A stretch of DNA of 64,000 bases, taken from JBIQKZ01 sp044464765. Its GTDB lineage: Bacteria; Pseudomonadota; Gammaproteobacteria; Burkholderiales; Burkholderiaceae_B. Positions 7,550-16,493 of the stretch are shown here, in pieces. Below the pieces are notes generated by a model that worked only from the letters and a program-made list of their open reading frames with translations, had not been told where the DNA came from and ran no database searches. Within the stretch, counting starts at the first letter, position 1. Each line of letters starts with the position of its first letter. The stretch spans positions 62,001-126,000 of the forward strand of contig JBIQKZ010000012.1 of the NCBI GenBank assembly GCA_044464765.1, in the 5' to 3' direction. The position numbers were made by a program, and so were the translations under genes.

Positions 7550-8779
7550 GTGAAACGACGTGTCGTCATTACCGGCCTTGGCATTGTTTCTCCTGTGGGG
7601 AACGATATCCAAAGCGCCTGGGACAATATCGTCAATGGAAATTCCGGCATCGGTCGTATCACACGTTTCGATCCTTCCGCCTTCAGCGCGCAAATCGCGG
7701 GCGAAGTGAAGGATTTCGACGTTACGCAATACATGTCCGCCAAGGAAGCCAAGCAAATGGATACCTTCATCCATTATGGCGTGGCTGCGGGTGTTCAAGC
7801 GTGGCGTGATTCAGGGCTTGAGGCCACCGAGGCCGTCGCCGACCGCATGGGAGTCATTCTGGGCTCCGGGATTGGCGGGCTGCCTCGCATCGAAGAGACC
7901 CAGGCCGAATACCTGCAGCGCGGCCCAAGGCGCATTTCGCCTTTCTTTGTCCCCGCTTCACTCATCAATCTGGTTTCAGGTCAGTTGTCCATCATGCTTG
8001 GGCTGAAAGGGCCCAGCTATGCCGTGGTTTCCGCGTGTACGACCGGCTTGCACTCCATCGGCGATGCCGCACGCCTCATTGCTTACGGCGATGCCGATGT
8101 CATGATCGCCGGCGGCGCTGAATCCACGGTTTCGCCCCTGGGCATAGGCGGCTTTGCCGCCATGCGGGCTTTGTCCACGCGCAACGACGATCCAACCACC
8201 GCTTCACGCCCCTGGGACGTCGACCGCGACGGTTTCGTGCTTGGCGAAGGGGCAGGCGCCCTGGTTCTTGAAGAATACGAATCAGCCAAGAAGCGCGGTG
8301 CGCGAATCTATGGCGAGTTCATCGGCTACGGGCTCAGCTCCGACGCCTATCACATTACCTCGCCTGATTGCGACGGCCCACGCCGTGGCATTGTCCAGGC
8401 CTTGCGGGATGCCGGCATCAACGCTGATCAAGTCTCGTATGTAAACGCGCACGGCACCTCTACGCCGCTGGGCGATAAAAATGAAACCGAGGCCCTGAAA
8501 CTGGCTTTTGGCGACCATGCCCGCAAGCTGGTGGTCAATTCCACGAAGTCCATGACAGGCCATTTGCTGGGGGCGGCCGGCGGCATTGAAGCGGTATTCA
8601 CCACCCTGGCGCTTTATAACCAGATTTCCCCCCCGACGATCAATATCTTCAACCAAGACCCGGAGTGCGATCTGGATTACTGCGCCAATCAGGCTCGCGA
8701 CCTGAAGATCGATGTCGCGCTGTCCAACTCGTTCGGATTTGGCGGCACCAACGGCACCATGATCGTGCGGCGAGTCTAG
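7550..8779 (+). CDS. fabF: beta-ketoacyl-ACP synthase II
   Basis: FabF performs the elongation condensations of fatty-acid synthesis and tunes chain composition with temperature in E. coli. The 409-residue protein has the nucleophile Cys163 in VVSACTTGLHSIG and the two active-site histidines in NAHGTSTPLGD (about 300) and MTGHLLGAAGG (about 338). The chosen GTG (7550) has an AGGGGG ribosome binding site and gives KRRVVITGLG, the family start. The frame runs upstream through the terminator hairpin, where translation is unlikely. Confidence 0.96.
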   Translation: MKRRVVITGLGIVSPVGNDIQSAWDNIVNGNSGIGRITRFDPSAFSAQIAGEVKDFDVTQYMSAKEAKQMDTFIHYGVAAGVQAWRDSGLEATEAVADRMGVILGSGIGGLPRIEETQAEYLQRGPRRISPFFVPASLINLVSGQLSIMLGLKGPSYAVVSACTTGLHSIGDAARLIAYGDADVMIAGGAESTVSPLGIGGFAAMRALSTRNDDPTTASRPWDVDRDGFVLGEGAGALVLEEYESAKKRGARIYGEFIGYGLSSDAYHITSPDCDGPRRGIVQALRDAGINADQVSYVNAHGTSTPLGDKNETEALKLAFGDHARKLVVNSTKSMTGHLLGAAGGIEAVFTTLALYNQISPPTINIFNQDPECDLDYCANQARDLKIDVALSNSFGFGGTNGTMIVRRV

Positions 8780-8794
8780 GGCTTCCTGGTGTCC

Positions 8795-9268
8795 ATGGGC
8801 TTCGCGCCTAAGGCATTTGACGCGCCACCTGCTGAATCGTGGGTGGTCCAGCGCCCTTGGTGGGCGTCTTGCCTGGCCTGGGGGCTGGGCGCTGCCGCAG
8901 TCATTTGCCTTGCTTATGCGTCGTTTTTGTTGTTGGCGCCGGCATTGTTCGTCGTCTGGCGGTGGCGCGCTCACCCGCGTTTAGGCTTGTTCCCGCCAAT
9001 CGGGTTACTCTATGCCCATCATCAGGGCGATTGGGAGTTCGTCCAGGACCGCAAGGGCCGATTGCTGGTCCTGCATCAAGTCTGGCCCGGGCCTTTCTGG
9101 ACGACCCTGCGTTTTGGCGACCCACCCTCAAGTCACCAGAAGGACGGCATGCTTGAACTAACCCTTTGGAAATCCACCGTCATGCCCCAGGCCTGGCGCC
9201 GGCTGCAGATACTGGCGGCCCGCCAATTGATCCGTGCCGGGCAGCAAGCAACAGGAGCGCTCAGGTGA
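8795..9268 (+). CDS. small membrane protein, YgfX-like, upstream of rpoE
   Basis: This protein of about 157 residues has two hydrophobic segments (roughly 20-60) followed by a soluble part with GDWEFVQDRKGRLLVL. The layout resembles the YgfX/CptA family. Its TGA overlaps the GTG start of rpoE (GTGA), so the two are probably translationally coupled. A GTG at 8789 with AGGG seven bases upstream is an equally possible start. No catalytic motif is visible. Its place directly before the sigma factor suggests a link to envelope physiology, but this is inference from context only. Confidence 0.7.
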   Translation: MGFAPKAFDAPPAESWVVQRPWWASCLAWGLGAAAVICLAYASFLLLAPALFVVWRWRAHPRLGLFPPIGLLYAHHQGDWEFVQDRKGRLLVLHQVWPGPFWTTLRFGDPPSSHQKDGMLELTLWKSTVMPQAWRRLQILAARQLIRAGQQATGALR

Positions 9269-9864
9269 GCGAACGCGATGTCGACGCCGAGCTGGTTGCC
9301 CGTGTGCAGCGTGGCGACAAACGCGCCTACGACCTGCTGGTCTTGAAGTATCAGCGCAAAATCATGCGCTTGCTGTCGCGGATGGTGCGTGACCCCGCCG
9401 AAGTCGAGGACGTTGCGCAGGAAGCCTTCATCAAGGCCTATCGTGCCTTGCCCCAGTTCCGGGGCGACAGCGCTTTTTACACCTGGTTGTATCGTATTGC
9501 CATCAACACTGCGCGAAACTGGCAGGTAGCCAACTCGCGGCGGCCAAGCACGCCAAATGTAATTGATACCGAAGACGGTGAAACTTTTAGTCAAATCGAC
9601 ACCCTAACTGATATCAGTACGCCCGAGTCTTTGATGGCCAGCAAGCAAATCGTGGAGACGGTTAATAGCGCGATCGGCGAATTGCCTGATGAACTGCGTA
9701 CGGCCATTGTCTTGCGCGAAATTGAAGGCATGAGCTATGAAGATATTGCTCAGACCATGAACTGTCCCATTGGTACGGTGCGTTCGCGCATATTTCGGGC
9801 GCGCGAAGCTATTGCAGAGCAACTGCGGCCGGTCCTGGACACTGACAGCGACGGCCGCTGGTAA
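9265..9864 (+). CDS. rpoE: RNA polymerase sigma factor RpoE (AlgU/SigE)
   Basis: This 199-residue extracytoplasmic-function sigma factor directs transcription of envelope stress genes. Region 2 is seen in QEAFIKAYRALPQFRGDS and YTWLYRIAINTARNW (about 55-95). Region 4, the helix-turn-helix that reads the -35 element, is in EGMSYEDIAQTMNCPIGTV (about 155-173). The GTG start with AGGAG nine bases upstream gives the normal ECF length; an ATG at 9166 lies deep inside the preceding gene. The following rseA and rseB genes encode its likely anti-sigma system, and degP is a likely target. Confidence 0.95.
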   Translation: MSERDVDAELVARVQRGDKRAYDLLVLKYQRKIMRLLSRMVRDPAEVEDVAQEAFIKAYRALPQFRGDSAFYTWLYRIAINTARNWQVANSRRPSTPNVIDTEDGETFSQIDTLTDISTPESLMASKQIVETVNSAIGELPDELRTAIVLREIEGMSYEDIAQTMNCPIGTVRSRIFRAREAIAEQLRPVLDTDSDGRW

Positions 9865-9877
9865 GGAGTAGTTAAAC

Positions 9878-10372
9878 ATGCAAGTCAAGGTTAAGCCTGA
9901 GGATCAAACAGCCGCCTCTTTCGAGAGCCGGGTGTCGGCCTGGGTGGACGGCCAAGGCGATATACGATCCGAAGATCTCGATTCGCCCTATGGGCGCCAG
10001 GTCTGGGATACGTATCACCTGATCGGTGATGTGTTGCGCAGCGACGACCTTGCCCACAAGCCATCCGATTTGTTCTACGCTCGGGTTTCCAGGGCCATCG
10101 ACGCCGAGCCCGCAATTCTGGCGCCGCAGCGGCACGCTCCCTTGCTCAAGCGGGTAGGCTTGCCGGGGTTGGTCGTAGCCGCTGCGGTGGCCACTGTGGT
10201 TTGGGTCGCCTTGCCGTATTTGTCGACGCCCGCAAATGAAGCCGCCGCGCCGGTGCACATTGTGGCTGCGGCCGAGGACACCGACGTCAGCGACTATATC
10301 GATGCGCATCGCCAGTTTGCCGGAGCCAATCCTATCCGGCGTGTGTCGTTCGATGGCGGGGCCGCGCGCTAA
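9878..10372 (+). CDS. rseA: sigma-E anti-sigma factor RseA (MucA)
   Basis: The 164-residue single-pass inner-membrane protein should hold RpoE inactive until cleaved by DegS- and RseP-type proteases. The N-terminal cytoplasmic domain has the ESRVSAWVDGQGD start and the YHLIGDVLR helix (46-54) typical of RseA_N. One transmembrane segment lies at about 94-112, and the rest is periplasmic. AAGGAG precedes the ATG. It starts 14 bp after rpoE and overlaps rseB by one base. Confidence 0.92.
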   Translation: MQVKVKPEDQTAASFESRVSAWVDGQGDIRSEDLDSPYGRQVWDTYHLIGDVLRSDDLAHKPSDLFYARVSRAIDAEPAILAPQRHAPLLKRVGLPGLVVAAAVATVVWVALPYLSTPANEAAAPVHIVAAAEDTDVSDYIDAHRQFAGANPIRRVSFDGGAAR

Positions 10373-11376
10373 TGGTCGGCGGAATTCTCAGAGCCGGTCT
10401 CTTGGCGTTTAGCTGCCTGCTGATGGCGCCGGTCGCTCTTGCGCAGAGCAATACCGAGACGCAGGACGACGCGTTCGAGCTGTTGCAGAAGGCGCAGTTG
10501 GCTGCCAGGCAAAGCGATTACGATGGCGTCTTTACATATCAGCAAGGCGCGACGATGCAGTCGTCCCGGGTGGTGCATTTGGTCGATGGCACAGGCGAAC
10601 GTGAACGTTTGGAAATCCTGGACGGCGCACCGCGTGAATTCATCCTCCAGGACGACATGGTGCATTGCCTGTTGCCTGAAAAGAAGGTCGTGGTGATTGA
10701 AGATCGCCGTATCGACCGTTTTCCCAGCCTGTTGATCGGCCAGGCAGAGGGCCTCGCCGACTTCTATTCCTTCCATATGGCCGGCACGCCGGAGCGGGTG
10801 GCAGGACGGCAATGCGTGTTGGTCGACGTCATCCCCAAAGATGAGCATCGTTATGGCTATCGACTCTGCATCGACAGCCAAACCCACCTGCTGCTCAAGG
10901 CCCAGACCCTGGATACAGACCGCAAGGTGGTCGACCAGATTGCATTTACCAGCGTGCGGCTTGGCAACGATGTCAGGGCGGATCAGATTGAATCCGCTTG
11001 GGACACCAAAGACTGGAAAACGGTCCGTCCGATTGTGACCCCGATCGATATCGCCAGCTTGGGGTGGCGGATCGCGCCGCTGCCTGGGTTCGACTATGTC
11101 ACCCAGATTTCGCGGCCCATGCGGTCGGGAGCAACGGTCAAGCAACTGGTGCTTAGCGACGGCCTGGCCGCCATATCCGTCTTTATAGAAGCGGTGTCGG
11201 AAACGCAGGAACGCAAGGCGTTGCCCAAGGGCGGCGCGCGTACCGGGGCTATTAATATCTACGGTGCTCGCATTGGCGATCACTGGTTTACCGCAATTGG
11301 CGAGGTGCCTTCCGGAACTTTACGTGAATTAGCGGATCACACCGAATACGTTCCACTGGCTGTTCCTTCTAACTGA
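10372..11376 (+). CDS. rseB: sigma-E factor regulatory protein RseB (MucB)
   Basis: RseB is a periplasmic sensor that binds the RseA periplasmic domain, blocks its cleavage and is displaced by lipopolysaccharide or lipoprotein intermediates. The 334-residue product has a signal peptide ending near ALAQS (about 25). A MucB/RseB lipoprotein-like domain follows with YDGVFTYQQG (about 50) and the C-terminal domain has a PLPGFDYV segment. Start and stop overlap rseA as TAATG. Order sigma, anti-sigma, co-regulator and protease matches mucABD-type loci. Confidence 0.93.
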   Translation: MVGGILRAGLLAFSCLLMAPVALAQSNTETQDDAFELLQKAQLAARQSDYDGVFTYQQGATMQSSRVVHLVDGTGERERLEILDGAPREFILQDDMVHCLLPEKKVVVIEDRRIDRFPSLLIGQAEGLADFYSFHMAGTPERVAGRQCVLVDVIPKDEHRYGYRLCIDSQTHLLLKAQTLDTDRKVVDQIAFTSVRLGNDVRADQIESAWDTKDWKTVRPIVTPIDIASLGWRIAPLPGFDYVTQISRPMRSGATVKQLVLSDGLAAISVFIEAVSETQERKALPKGGARTGAINIYGARIGDHWFTAIGEVPSGTLRELADHTEYVPLAVPSN

Positions 11377-11415
11377 TTGATGGAAACAGTGGCCGAAATA
11401 AGAAAAGGAGTTCAT

Positions 11416-12912
11416 ATGATGTTTGCAGATGGCATAACACCACAGAAGGTCTCACGGCTTGCCGGTGCATTTTTGCTTGGCGCGGCGGCAGTGGTCTTTA
11501 GTGGAACCAGCGGCATGGCCCATGCGCAGTCCACTCAGGTGCCTGTGTTGTCGATTCCCGATTTTTCCGATGTGATCGCGAAGGCGGAAGGTTCGGTCGT
11601 GAATATACGCACCACCGAGACCATATCCACGCGCACCAGCCCGTTTGGGCCGGGGGGCGGAACCGATCCCTACGAAATGTTCCGTTGGTTCTTTGGCCCC
11701 GACTTCAAGCCGCCAGGGGCAGTCCCCGATCCACGCCAACGCCAGGCGCCGGAATCCAAGGAGCGCACCGTGCCTCGTGGCGTGGGTTCGGGTTTCATCA
11801 TTTCCGATGACGGCTATATCCTGACCAATAATCATGTGGTGGCCGGAGCCAATGGCATCTTCGTCACCATGACCGATGGCAAGGAACACAAGGCCAAGAT
11901 CATCGGCACGGATCCGCGCACCGATATCGCGCTGATCAAGATCGACGCCAATGGGTTGTCGCCGCTTGCGATCGGCAGCTCCAAGAACCTGAAGAAAGGT
12001 CAGTGGGTTCTGGCGATCGGCTCGCCCTTCGGGCTCGAGTCCACAGCGACGGCGGGCATCATTAGCGCCATCAACCGGGATACCGGCGATTACTTGCCGT
12101 TCATCCAGACTGATGTTGCGGTCAATCCCGGCAACTCGGGTGGACCTCTTATCAACCTGGCCGGGCAGGTGGTTGGCGTGAATTCGCAGATTATTTCGCA
12201 AAGTGGCGGATTCATGGGTATTTCGTTGGCCATCCCCATCGACGAAGCCATGCGAGTCGTTACGCAATTGAAAGACCATGGCAAGGTGACACGCGGCCGT
12301 ATCGGGGTGCAGATCGGGCCGGTTTCCAAAGAAGTAGCCAAGGCCATTGGCCTGGATGAAGCGCGTGGCGCGATGGTCAGCAACGTCGAGCAGGGAGCTC
12401 CCGCAGCCAAAGCCGGCGTGCGTTCCGGCGACGTGATCACCAAGTTCAACGACAGCGAGATCAAGCACTGGACCGACCTGCCGCGCATCGTGGGGGCGAC
12501 CAAGCCCGATAGCAAGGCAACGATGGAAGTATGGCGCAAAGGCAAGACGGAAACGCTCAAGCTGACGGTCGGCGAGCTCCAGGCGCCCGATGAAAGCCAG
12601 GCCGACACGGAATCTGCGCCCGAGGCTGTCGAACCTGCAGATGCACTGGGGCTGAAAGTTTCCGATGCGCCAGCCGAGCTCCAGGCCAAGGAAAATTTCA
12701 AGGGCGGCGTTCAGGTAACCGAGGTGGAAGATCCGGCGGCTTCAGCCGGCCTCCAACCTGGCGATATCATCCTGACTGTGAACGCGACCGATGTGGTCGA
12801 CAGCAAGCAGTTCGCTTCCCTGGTCAGTAAGCTCGACACCTCTCGTGCAGCGGCCTTGCTGGTGCTGCGTGATGGCCAGACGCAATGGGTACCCGTCACA
12901 CCGCGAAAATAA
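11416..12912 (+). CDS. degP: periplasmic serine protease DegP/MucD (Do family)
   Basis: This 498-residue Do-family protease and chaperone degrades misfolded envelope proteins. A signal peptide ends near AHAQS (about 39). The trypsin-like domain has a complete triad: His140 in TNNHVVAG, Asp170 in RTDIALIK and Ser241 in NPGNSGGP. Two PDZ domains follow (about 280-375 and 410-495), joined by an acidic linker. The ATG at 11416 has an AAGGAG ribosome binding site; in-frame TTG 11377 and ATG 11380 lack one. It is last in the rpoE operon and ends at a strong terminator. Confidence 0.95.
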   Translation: MMFADGITPQKVSRLAGAFLLGAAAVVFSGTSGMAHAQSTQVPVLSIPDFSDVIAKAEGSVVNIRTTETISTRTSPFGPGGGTDPYEMFRWFFGPDFKPPGAVPDPRQRQAPESKERTVPRGVGSGFIISDDGYILTNNHVVAGANGIFVTMTDGKEHKAKIIGTDPRTDIALIKIDANGLSPLAIGSSKNLKKGQWVLAIGSPFGLESTATAGIISAINRDTGDYLPFIQTDVAVNPGNSGGPLINLAGQVVGVNSQIISQSGGFMGISLAIPIDEAMRVVTQLKDHGKVTRGRIGVQIGPVSKEVAKAIGLDEARGAMVSNVEQGAPAAKAGVRSGDVITKFNDSEIKHWTDLPRIVGATKPDSKATMEVWRKGKTETLKLTVGELQAPDESQADTESAPEAVEPADALGLKVSDAPAELQAKENFKGGVQVTEVEDPAASAGLQPGDIILTVNATDVVDSKQFASLVSKLDTSRAAALLVLRDGQTQWVPVTPRK

Positions 12913-12949
12913 TTCGCAGAAACGGCTAAAATGCTGTATTGACGGCAAG

Positions 12950-12976
12950 AGGAGCGCTCTATGCGCTCCTTTTTTT
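12950..12976 (+). terminator. strong rho-independent terminator after degP
   Basis: AGGAGCGC (12950-12957) pairs perfectly with GCGCTCCT (12963-12970) around the five-base loop TCTAT, followed by six further T residues. It closes the fab/rpoE operon before lepA. Confidence 0.93.
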
Positions 12977-13022
12977 GCTTAGCTCTTAACCTTTGCTCTA
13001 ACGAGCTTTTTTGTGCTGGACT

Positions 13023-14816
13023 ATGGATCACATCCGCAACTTTTCAATTATTGCCCATATCGATCATGGTAAATCCACCCTGGCCGATCGGTTGATTCAT
13101 CGTTGTGGAGGGCTGGCAGACCGGGAAATGTCCACGCAAGTGCTTGATTCGATGGACATCGAGCGCGAGCGAGGCATTACGATCAAGGCCCAGACGGCAT
13201 CGCTCAGCTATAAAGCTAAGGATGGCAAAGTCTATGCCTTGAATCTTATCGACACCCCCGGCCACGTGGATTTTTCCTACGAAGTCAGCCGATCGCTGTC
13301 GGCTTGTGAAGGGGCGCTGCTGGTTGTGGATGCCAGCCAGGGGGTCGAGGCCCAGACCGTCGCCAATTGCTATACCGCCATCGAATTGGGTGTCGAAGTC
13401 CTTCCCATCCTCAATAAAATGGATTTGGCGTCGGCCGAACCCGAGGCCGCCCGGCAGGAAATCGAAGACGTCATTGGCATTGATGCCTCCGATGCAGTGC
13501 TCGCCAGCGCCAAAACAGGCCTGGGAATTGACGAGATCCTGGAGGACATCGTCGCCAAGGTGCCGCCACCAGTGGGCGACGCAAGCCAGCCACTCCAGGC
13601 ATTGATCATCGACTCATGGTTTGACAACTACGTGGGTGTCGTCATGCTGGTGCGAATTATCAATGGGGTGCTGCGTCCCAAAGATAAAATCCTGCTGATG
13701 GCTAGCGGCGCGAATCACCTGTGCGAGCAAATAGGGGTATTTACCCCAAAATCGCAGCCGCGTTCTGAACTCTCGGCGGGCGAGGTGGGTTTCGTCATTG
13801 CCGGGATCAAGCAACTGGAAGATGCCAAGGTCGGCGATACGATCACTCTTGCCGGCAAGCCCGCGCAAAAGGCTCTGCCCGGTTTCAAAGAGGTCAAGCC
13901 TCAGGTATTTGCCGGTTTATATCCGGTCGAGAGCAGCGAATATGATCAACTGCGCGATTCGCTTGAGAAGCTCAAGCTGAATGACTCGTCGCTGATGTTC
14001 GAGCCGGAAGTTTCCCAGGCCCTGGGTTTCGGCTTTCGCTGCGGCTTCCTGGGCTTGCTGCATATGGAAATTGTGCAGGAGCGCCTGGAGCGCGAGTTCG
14101 ACATGGACATCATCACGACCGCGCCGTCGGTGGTGTACGAGGTCGAGCAGCGCGACGGCAGCGTGGCCATGATTGAAAGCCCATCGCGCATGCCCGAAGT
14201 TGGCTCCATCACCGAGATTCGCGAGCCCATTGTCACGGTCACGCTGTTTATGCCCCAGGAATATGTCGGCCCCGTCATGACGCTATGCATGGCCAAGCGC
14301 GGCGTGCAATTGAACATGACCTATCACGGACGGCAAGTGCATCTAACCTACGAGATACCGCTGGCCGAAATCGTGCTCGACTTTTTTGACAAGCTTAAAT
14401 CGGTCTCCCGTGGTTATGCATCCATGGACTACGAGTTCAAGGAGTACCAGCCCTCCGACGTTGTGCGCGTCGATTTGCTGATCAACGGTGATCGCGTCGA
14501 TGCCCTGTCCATGATGGTGCATCGTAGCAATGCACGGTATCGAGGCCGGGAAGTGGTCTCCAAAATGCGTGGCCTGATCCCCAGGCAGATGTTCGACATT
14601 GCCATCCAGGCAGCGATCGGCGCCGAAATCATTGCCCGTGAAAGTGTCAAGGCATTGCGCAAGAACGTTTTGGCCAAATGCTACGGCGGCGATATATCCC
14701 GCAAGAAAAAACTGCTTGAAAAGCAGAAGGCCGGAAAAAAACGGATGAAGCAGGTCGGTAACGTTGAAATCCCGCAGGAAGCTTTCCTCGCCATCTTGCA
14801 AGTCGAGGACAAGTAA
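13023..14816 (+). CDS. lepA: elongation factor 4 (LepA), back-translocating GTPase
   Basis: LepA is a ribosome-bound GTPase implicated in back-translocation and in 30S assembly or initiation. The 597-residue protein begins MDHIRNFSIIAHIDHGKST with the G1 loop, then DTPGH (about 77) and NKMD (about 132). EF-G-like domains III and V follow, and the specific C-terminal domain ends in KKKLLEKQKAGKKRMK. A TTG at 13011 also opens the frame, but the ATG at 13023 matches the family. It heads the lepA-lepB-rnc-era-recO run. Confidence 0.97.
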   Translation: MDHIRNFSIIAHIDHGKSTLADRLIHRCGGLADREMSTQVLDSMDIERERGITIKAQTASLSYKAKDGKVYALNLIDTPGHVDFSYEVSRSLSACEGALLVVDASQGVEAQTVANCYTAIELGVEVLPILNKMDLASAEPEAARQEIEDVIGIDASDAVLASAKTGLGIDEILEDIVAKVPPPVGDASQPLQALIIDSWFDNYVGVVMLVRIINGVLRPKDKILLMASGANHLCEQIGVFTPKSQPRSELSAGEVGFVIAGIKQLEDAKVGDTITLAGKPAQKALPGFKEVKPQVFAGLYPVESSEYDQLRDSLEKLKLNDSSLMFEPEVSQALGFGFRCGFLGLLHMEIVQERLEREFDMDIITTAPSVVYEVEQRDGSVAMIESPSRMPEVGSITEIREPIVTVTLFMPQEYVGPVMTLCMAKRGVQLNMTYHGRQVHLTYEIPLAEIVLDFFDKLKSVSRGYASMDYEFKEYQPSDVVRVDLLINGDRVDALSMMVHRSNARYRGREVVSKMRGLIPRQMFDIAIQAAIGAEIIARESVKALRKNVLAKCYGGDISRKKKLLEKQKAGKKRMKQVGNVEIPQEAFLAILQVEDK

Positions 14817-14841
14817 TGAAAAGTAAGAAGGTATATAGCGT

Positions 14842-15729
14842 ATGAGCTGGGATTTTGCACTGATCTTGTTCGTGCTTCTGGTCATCACCGGCATTGTCTG
14901 GTGCCTTGACTTTTTTTGGCTGAGGGCACGTCGCCGGCGCCGGGCCGAGGCCGAAATGGCCGTTTTCGATGCCAATCCGGCTGGGGTGGGGACGGTCGAG
15001 GCCGCTCGCTTGCGCCAACAGGCCTACGACCAGGCCCACCGCGTGCCTTGGTGGATCGAGTACTGCGTCAGCTTTTTTCCCGTCATTCTATTCGTGTTTG
15101 TATTGCGTTCCTTCGTGGTCGAACCGTTTCGGATTCCCTCGGGCTCCATGCTTCCCACTTTGCAAAACGGCGATCTTATCCTGGTCAATAAATTCGAATA
15201 TGGCGTAAGGCTGCCTATCGTCAACCAAAAAGTGGTCGATCTGGGCGAGCCCGAGCGGGGAGACGTGGTTGTGTTCCGCTATCCGGTGGATACCTCGGTG
15301 GACTACATCAAACGTGTGGTCGGTTTGCCAGGCGACGAAATCCTGTATCGCGACAAGGTGTTGTCGATTAACGGAAAGGAAGTGGCCAATGTGCGGGACG
15401 GCGATTATTTCGAGCCTGACCGCTCGAATTACGTGGGGCGCTATACTGAAGAACTGGGGGACCAGACCCATAGCATTCTTCTGAATAAAAGGGCCTCGCA
15501 AGACTTCATGCCCATCGTGGATTTTCCCTATCGGGATCAATGCCGCTATCTCGCCAACGGGGTAGCCTGTAAAGTGCCCGAAGGGCATTACTTCATGATG
15601 GGCGACAATCGCGACAATAGTCTGGATAGCCGCTATTGGGGGTTTGTGCCGGAACAGAACATTGTTGGACGGGCCTTTTTCATCTGGATGAACTTCAGCG
15701 AACCCAGTCGCATAGGCGGGTTTAACTAA
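14842..15729 (+). CDS. lepB: signal peptidase I
   Basis: LepB cleaves signal peptides of exported proteins at the outer face of the inner membrane. Two N-terminal transmembrane segments (about 5-25 and 72-92) flank a basic cytoplasmic loop rich in arginine. The catalytic dyad is Ser102 in IPSGSMLPTL and Lys157 in DYIKRVVGLPGDE. The GDNRDNSLDSRYWG box E motif is intact near residue 255. At 295 residues it is a normal size. It lies 25 bp after lepA and overlaps rnc by one base. Confidence 0.96.
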   Translation: MSWDFALILFVLLVITGIVWCLDFFWLRARRRRRAEAEMAVFDANPAGVGTVEAARLRQQAYDQAHRVPWWIEYCVSFFPVILFVFVLRSFVVEPFRIPSGSMLPTLQNGDLILVNKFEYGVRLPIVNQKVVDLGEPERGDVVVFRYPVDTSVDYIKRVVGLPGDEILYRDKVLSINGKEVANVRDGDYFEPDRSNYVGRYTEELGDQTHSILLNKRASQDFMPIVDFPYRDQCRYLANGVACKVPEGHYFMMGDNRDNSLDSRYWGFVPEQNIVGRAFFIWMNFSEPSRIGGFN

Positions 15730-16493
15730 TGAGCAACCTGACGCCACTTGAAACAGCGATCGATTACCAGTTCCAGGACAAACAGCTTCTGGAACAGGCG
15801 GTCACGCATCGCAGCCATAGCGCCCGTCACAACGAGCGGCTGGAGTTTCTTGGCGACTCAGTGCTTAATTTTGTCGTGGCGGCCTTGTTGTATAAGCGCT
15901 TTGCCAAGATCGACGAGGGCGATTTATCCCGCTTGCGGGCCAACCTGGTCAAGCAGTCGTCGTTGGCGGACATTGCACAGCGCCTGTCCCTGTCGCAGTA
16001 TCTAAGGTTGGGCGAAGGTGAACTGAAAAGCGGCGGCTTTCGGCGTCCGTCGATTCTGGCGGATGCCCTCGAGGCCGTTTTCGGGGCGGTTTTCCTGGAC
16101 GCAGGATTCGATGCCGCACAGAAAGTGGTCGCCCGTTTGTATGCGCCAATTCTGCAAACGGTCGACCCTAAAACCCTGGGCAAGGATCCAAAAACGCTTT
16201 TGCAAGAGCTGCTGCAGGGCCGTAAGCTGGATCTCCCAGTATATACGGTGCTGGCCACCCATGGTGCGGCGCACAATCAACTGTTCGATGTCGAGTGCGC
16301 CATTCCAAAACTGGATATCAAGGTCACCGCAGCGGGGGCCAGTCGCCGCGCGGCCGAGCAGTTGGCCGCTACGCAGGCGATCGCCGCCATCCAGGCCTTG
16401 CCTGCAACCAAGGGTTCGGGTGCGGCTCGGCCGCGCGCGCGCAAGTCCACCCAACTGTCACTGCCGGTGGCGGTCACTCAAGAGAACAAATGA
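15729..16493 (+). CDS. rnc: ribonuclease III
   Basis: RNase III cuts double-stranded RNA, including the 30S rRNA precursor. The 254-residue protein holds the signature NERLEFLGDSVLNF with metal-binding Glu39 and Asp43, and the second acidic pair in DALEAVFGAVFLD (about 114-126). A double-stranded RNA-binding domain occupies about 155-225. A basic tail of roughly 25 residues extends beyond it (PRARKS), slightly longer than in E. coli. It starts on the last base of the lepB stop and overlaps era by four bases. Confidence 0.96.
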   Translation: MSNLTPLETAIDYQFQDKQLLEQAVTHRSHSARHNERLEFLGDSVLNFVVAALLYKRFAKIDEGDLSRLRANLVKQSSLADIAQRLSLSQYLRLGEGELKSGGFRRPSILADALEAVFGAVFLDAGFDAAQKVVARLYAPILQTVDPKTLGKDPKTLLQELLQGRKLDLPVYTVLATHGAAHNQLFDVECAIPKLDIKVTAAGASRRAAEQLAATQAIAAIQALPATKGSGAARPRARKSTQLSLPVAVTQENK

